DNA from: Paenibacillus sp. SYP-B3998
GTDB taxonomy: Bacteria > Bacillota > Bacilli > Paenibacillales > NBRC-103111
Direction: 5' to 3'
NCBI RefSeq assembly: GCF_010820665.1
Contig: NZ_JAAIKC010000002.1
Coordinates: 310,001 to 374,000 of the forward strand
DNA length: 64,000 bases
The notes under the pieces were generated by a model, which worked only from the letters and a program-made list of their open reading frames with translations, searched no databases and had not been told where the DNA came from. Every line of letters starts with the position of its first letter. Positions within the stretch are counted from its first letter, which is position 1. Positions 60,396 through 64,000 of the stretch are shown here, one piece after another. The translations under genes and the position numbers were made by a program.

Positions 60396-62030
60396 ATGAG
60401 GCTGCAAACGAAGCTCATCTTGATTATTTGTTCATTACTTGTATTCGTCATTGTAAGCCTGGGAAGCATGTTCTACTACATCATGACTTCTGCGCTTGAA
60501 GATCAGATCGGAACACGCGCGTTGAAAGTTGCCGAAACCATAGCCAGTATGCCCGAAATACGCCATGCTTTTCAAACGTCAGATCCTTCTCCAATCATTC
60601 AACCTATTGCTGAAAACATTCGAGAGAAAATCGATGCTGAATATATTGTGGTCGGGAACCGTGAAGGGATCCGCTACTCTCATCCGCTTCCTGAGCGAAT
60701 CGGCAAAGAAATGATCGGTGGTGACAATGGGCCTGTGCTAGAAGGTGAATCCATTATTTCCAAGGCCATCGGGTCGCTAGGACCTTCTCTACGTGGCAAA
60801 GCACCGATATTTGGCGAAGGCGGTCATGTTATTGGGATTGTGTCCGTCGGCTTCCTCACCGAGGATATTGAGCTGATAACCGATGTTTATCAATCAAGAA
60901 TCGAGCTGGTTTCTTTGATCGTTCTCGCTGTAGGCCTCCTCGGTTCTGTGCTCATCGCCCACAACGTAAGGCGCTCCATTCACGGACTAGAACCCAAAGA
61001 AATCGGCGAACTCTATACCGAAAAGAAAGCCATCTTAGAATCCATTCGCGAAGGGATTATAGCCGTGAACCGAGATGGCATCATTACGATGGCTAACCGT
61101 TATGCGCTGCAGCTTCTGGAGCTGCCAATCCGTGCAAAAATCACGGGGAGACACATTGAAGATGTCATCCCGAATACGCGTTTGTACGAAGTTGTACGCA
61201 CCGGTGAAGCTGAATTCGATCACGAAATGCTTATTGGCGATCATGAGGTCATTGTAAACCGTGTACCCATTATTAATCGAAAAACCGGTGTCACCGGCGC
61301 TGTGTCCAGCTTTCGCAGCAAATCAGAGCTTTACCGACTTACGGAGGAACTTTCACAGGTTAAGCAATTTGCCGAAGCGCTTAGAGCTCAGACGCATGAA
61401 TTTTCGAACAAGCTGTATGTGATCTCTGGGCTCATTCAGCTTGAGTCCTACCAAGAAGCCGTCGAGCTCATTTCAAAAGAAGCAAATGTGCATCAGAATT
61501 GGGTGCAGTTCATTATGAGGGAAATTCCTGATCCCATGATCGGCGGGCTGCTTATTGGCAAATTTAATCACGCCCAAGAATTAAAGCTCATCTTCGAAAT
61601 CGATCACGAGAGTTCGTTTGGCGACATTCCTGAACACATCGATCGCAAATTGCTCATCACGATCATTGGAAACCTTATTGATAATGCAATGGAGGCCGTT
61701 CTTGCCAGCGGTGATGAACGGGAGCCGCACGTAAAATTGTTCTTGACGGATCTGGGAGAGGATTTAATTATTGAATGCGAGGATCGTGGAATAGGAATCC
61801 CTGAGGAAACGGCGAAGGTTGTTTTTGAGAAGGGTTTCTCAACCAAAGCAGGAGCGAATCGCGGCATCGGACTTGCTCTCGTACAGCAAGCCGCCCTCAA
61901 GCTGAACGGCTATATCACGTTTCACAAAAACCCAGGTGGCGGTACGATATTTACCGCTGCCATTCCAAAAAATTCACCTGAGAGGAGCCGCGACACCCAT
62001 GAGCACGCTACTTCCGAATCCAATCATTGA
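60396..62030 (+). CDS. CitA/DcuS-type sensor histidine kinase
   Basis: A 544-residue kinase: first membrane helix (about 6-30), extracellular PAS-like ligand domain (to about 168), second helix, cytoplasmic PAS (about 215-310), then the family phospho-His motif A-Q-T-H-E-F-S-N-K-L and a HATPase domain (N-L-I-D-N-A-M-E-A; D-R-G-I-G-I-P). It senses carboxylates such as citrate, malate or fumarate outside the cell. It is divergent from tctCBA and overlaps its response regulator gene by 32 bases. Confidence 0.92.
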   Translation: MRLQTKLILIICSLLVFVIVSLGSMFYYIMTSALEDQIGTRALKVAETIASMPEIRHAFQTSDPSPIIQPIAENIREKIDAEYIVVGNREGIRYSHPLPERIGKEMIGGDNGPVLEGESIISKAIGSLGPSLRGKAPIFGEGGHVIGIVSVGFLTEDIELITDVYQSRIELVSLIVLAVGLLGSVLIAHNVRRSIHGLEPKEIGELYTEKKAILESIREGIIAVNRDGIITMANRYALQLLELPIRAKITGRHIEDVIPNTRLYEVVRTGEAEFDHEMLIGDHEVIVNRVPIINRKTGVTGAVSSFRSKSELYRLTEELSQVKQFAEALRAQTHEFSNKLYVISGLIQLESYQEAVELISKEANVHQNWVQFIMREIPDPMIGGLLIGKFNHAQELKLIFEIDHESSFGDIPEHIDRKLLITIIGNLIDNAMEAVLASGDEREPHVKLFLTDLGEDLIIECEDRGIGIPEETAKVVFEKGFSTKAGANRGIGLALVQQAALKLNGYITFHKNPGGGTIFTAAIPKNSPERSRDTHEHATSESNH

Positions 62031-62721
62031 AGTATTGATTGTCGAGGACGACGTGAAAATTGCCGAGATTAATCGGCGCTTCATAGAGAAGGTCGATGGC
62101 TTCCATGTTATCGGCATCGCAACGGATGAGATTCAAGCCAAAGAGCAATTGGAAATTCTAACGCCAAATCTTGTTCTGCTTGATGTTTATTTCCCGAATG
62201 CGAACGGTTTAGCTATGCTATCGTTCATTCGGCAGCACTATAGAGATACCGACGTCATTATGATTACTGCGGCCAAAGAGATCGATGCCATACGCGAAGC
62301 GGTTCGCAGCGGAGCCTTCGATTACATCATGAAACCGCTCGTCTTTAACCGACTGCAAGAAACGCTCCTGCGTTATCTAGATTTTCAACGTGAACTGCAT
62401 CGCTTGAACGAAAATGGCTCTATCAATCAAAGTGACGTCGATCGCTTACTGTCAGGTTCATCCAAAAAAGATTCCGCACCAGGCGCTGCTTTCCTGCCCA
62501 AAGGCATCGACAAATTGACGCTTGTGAAAATCGTTCAAGCCATCTCCAACACGCCAGATGGCCTTACTGCCGACCAAATCGCTAAATTAATCGGGGTTAG
62601 CCGTTCAACAGGTCGGCGGTATTTAGAACACCTCGTGAGCGCAGGCGATGTTTATGCCGATGTTTCCTACGGGGTCGTCGGACGACCAGAACGGGTTTAT
62701 CGGAAGAAGATAACGGGTTAG
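61999..62721 (+). CDS. CitB/DctR-type response regulator
   Basis: A 240-residue regulator. The receiver has V-E-D-D near the start and the phospho-acceptor Asp62 in LVLLDVYFPNANGL; the last part has a helix-turn-helix, GLTADQIAKLIGVSRSTGRRYLEHLV (quoted in part). The start was set at ATG 61999, with AGGAG upstream; a GTG at 61936 lies deep in the kinase gene. It likely activates tctCBA when the kinase detects the carboxylate. Confidence 0.91.
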   Translation: MSTLLPNPIIEVLIVEDDVKIAEINRRFIEKVDGFHVIGIATDEIQAKEQLEILTPNLVLLDVYFPNANGLAMLSFIRQHYRDTDVIMITAAKEIDAIREAVRSGAFDYIMKPLVFNRLQETLLRYLDFQRELHRLNENGSINQSDVDRLLSGSSKKDSAPGAAFLPKGIDKLTLVKIVQAISNTPDGLTADQIAKLIGVSRSTGRRYLEHLVSAGDVYADVSYGVVGRPERVYRKKITG

Positions 62722-62780
62722 ACACCTTTCAACTTAGGCATTCCCTCCCAATGCGCCCTAAATTTCGCGAATCTCCCACA

Positions 62781-62810
62781 TTGAGTTTTAGGCCCTATAA
62801 CGCTTATAAT
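62781..62810 (+). promoter_or_regulatory. Sigma-A-like promoter of the ABC-F gene
   Basis: TTGAGT (62781-62786) and TATAAT (62805-62810) are separated by 18 bases, 37 bases before the ATG at 62848. Confidence 0.65.
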
Positions 62811-62847
62811 ATAACGAGAAAAAAGTTTATAAGAAAAGGTGTCATTC

Positions 62848-64000
62848 ATGAGCATATTAAACGTAGAAAGACTAAGCCACGGTTTTGGAGATCGCGCAAT
62901 CTTCAACGATGTATCCTTCCGCCTACTTAAAGGAGAGCACATCGGACTCATCGGCGCAAATGGAGAAGGCAAGTCCACCTTCATGAACATCATTACAGGC
63001 AAGCTCCAGCCGGATGACGGCAAGATCGAATGGTCCAAACGGATGCGCGTTGGCTACCTCGATCAGCATGCAGTGCTTAGCAAGGGCCTAACCATTCGCG
63101 ACGTCCTGAAGGGAGCCTTCAAATACCTGTTCGATATGGAACAAGAAATGAACGACATGTATGCGAAGATGGGTGATGTCTCTGAGAAGGAGCTTGAACA
63201 GCTGCTCGAAGATGTAGGAACGATTCAAGATACATTAACAAGTCAAGATTTTTATATGATCGATGCCAAGATCGAAGAAACTGCTCGCGGGTTGGGACTT
63301 ACCGACATTGGTTTGGATAAGGACGTCAACGACCTTAGCGGTGGACAACGGACGAAGGTGTTGCTTGCCAAATTGCTGCTCGAAAAACCGGACATCCTCC
63401 TCCTCGACGAGCCAACAAACTATCTCGATGAACAGCATATCGAATGGCTGAAACGCTACTTGCAAGAATATGAGAATGCATTTATTTTAATTTCGCATGA
63501 TATTCCTTTCCTTAACAGTGTCATTAACCTGATTTACCATATGGAAAATCAAGGGCTCAACCGTTATGTTGGGGATTATGAATATTTCCAGCAGGTTCAC
63601 GAAATGAGAAAGCAGCAGCTTGAATCCGCCTATAAGCGTCAACAGCAGGAAATCGCTGATTTGAAAGACTTCGTAGCCCGTAACAAAGCAAGTGTAGCAA
63701 CGCGGAACATGGCAATGTCCAGACAAAAGAAACTCGACAAGATGGATGTCATTGAGCTCGCTAAAGAAAAACCGAAGCCACAGTTCAACTTCAAGGAAGG
63801 CAGAACCTCCGGCAAGCTGATTTTTGAAGCTACGAATCTCGTTATTGGCTATGAGGATCCTTTATCAAGACCACTCAATCTCCGAATGGAGCGCGGTCAA
63901 AAAATCGCCCTTGTTGGGGCGAACGGGATCGGTAAAACGACGCTGTTACGGAGTATATTAGGCGAAATTAAGGCTTTGTCCGGCTCCATTCAGCTTGGCG
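62848..64000 (+). CDS. ABC-F family ATPase (partial at the window end)
   Basis: The frame begins at ATG 62848 (AAAGGTG 6 bases before) and is open to the end of the window (384 codons visible). The first ATPase domain has Walker A GANGEGKS (37-44), signature LSGGQRTK and Walker B LLLDEPTNYLD; a linker follows, then the second Walker A GANGIGKT. There are no membrane helices. ABC-F proteins act on ribosomes, as translation factors or in resistance to ribosome-targeting antibiotics. Which subgroup it belongs to cannot be decided without the end of the protein. Confidence 0.9.
   Translation, partial: MSILNVERLSHGFGDRAIFNDVSFRLLKGEHIGLIGANGEGKSTFMNIITGKLQPDDGKIEWSKRMRVGYLDQHAVLSKGLTIRDVLKGAFKYLFDMEQEMNDMYAKMGDVSEKELEQLLEDVGTIQDTLTSQDFYMIDAKIEETARGLGLTDIGLDKDVNDLSGGQRTKVLLAKLLLEKPDILLLDEPTNYLDEQHIEWLKRYLQEYENAFILISHDIPFLNSVINLIYHMENQGLNRYVGDYEYFQQVHEMRKQQLESAYKRQQQEIADLKDFVARNKASVATRNMAMSRQKKLDKMDVIELAKEKPKPQFNFKEGRTSGKLIFEATNLVIGYEDPLSRPLNLRMERGQKIALVGANGIGKTTLLRSILGEIKALSGSIQLG

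Noticed and set aside
61604-61900. 98-residue minus-strand open frame in the sensor kinase gene
   Set aside because: It is the antisense shadow of the conserved HATPase region, with no ribosome site or own family signal.
62718-63038. 106-residue minus-strand open frame at the ABC-F start
   Set aside because: It is antisense to the Walker A region of the ABC-F gene, which has a promoter and ribosome site on the plus strand.

Overview
The window looks like chromosome of a low-to-mid GC, Gram-positive, Paenibacillus-type bacterium. The sequence support for this is strong AGGAGG-type ribosome binding sites, GTG/TTG/CTG starts, a T-box leader on argS, paired YesM/YesN-type regulators beside a sugar ABC transporter, cre-like catabolite sites, DUF2536/HPr-like/EcsC-type Firmicute proteins, and lipobox lipoproteins. 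No rRNA, tRNA, CRISPR array, insertion sequence or phage structural gene was seen.

Layout. Bases 1-4700: the end of a surface-type protein, a TetL-like efflux pump, and a small sugar-catabolic operon (TIM-barrel isomerase plus Gfo/Idh/MocA dehydrogenase) facing an AraC-type regulator. Bases 4702-19553: fifteen co-directional minus-strand genes, many with overlapping ends, that look like an uncharacterised biosynthetic cluster. They encode two acyl carrier proteins, an AMP-forming ligase, an ATP-grasp ligase, a fold-III PLP decarboxylase, three BtrH-like Cys/His/Asp proteins, a nucleotidyltransferase-like protein, a thymidylate-kinase-like protein, a three-gene ABC exporter, a membrane-anchored 5'-nucleotidase and a NodB deacetylase. 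The toolkit resembles the carrier-protein-borne aminoacyl side-chain pathway of butirosin (BtrI/J/K/H), but without aminoglycoside core genes. Bases 19642-26690: a YesMN two-component system and a sugar ABC transporter. A strong terminator separates this from the cluster.

Bases 26877-32740: GH18 glycosidase, LysE-type exporter, small proteins, DinB-like protein, and an SGNH/MBOAT O-acylation pair. Bases 32758-36349: fixABCX electron-bifurcating flavoprotein operon. Bases 36708-41809: secreted AA10 LPMO with a cre-like site, an adenylyltransferase/phosphoesterase pair, and small membrane and housekeeping proteins. Bases 42042-47508: MHYT-PAS-GGDEF protein, second efflux pump, TauE/SafE exporter, and fetAB with a Fur/PerR-like box. 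Bases 47689-49596 are decayed: a threonine synthase relic fused to a panD start, and a two-member small-protein family with one frameshifted copy. Bases 49668-51890: argS with promoter and T-box. Bases 51940-56513: membrane proteins, EcsC, DUF2536, HPr-like and TerC proteins. Bases 56633-62721: a malic enzyme relic, the tctCBA tricarboxylate transporter and its CitAB-type two-component system. The window ends inside an ABC-F ATPase gene.

Function statements are family assignments made by reading motifs. No database search was run. The biosynthetic cluster is the most interesting part; its product cannot be predicted from the sequence.
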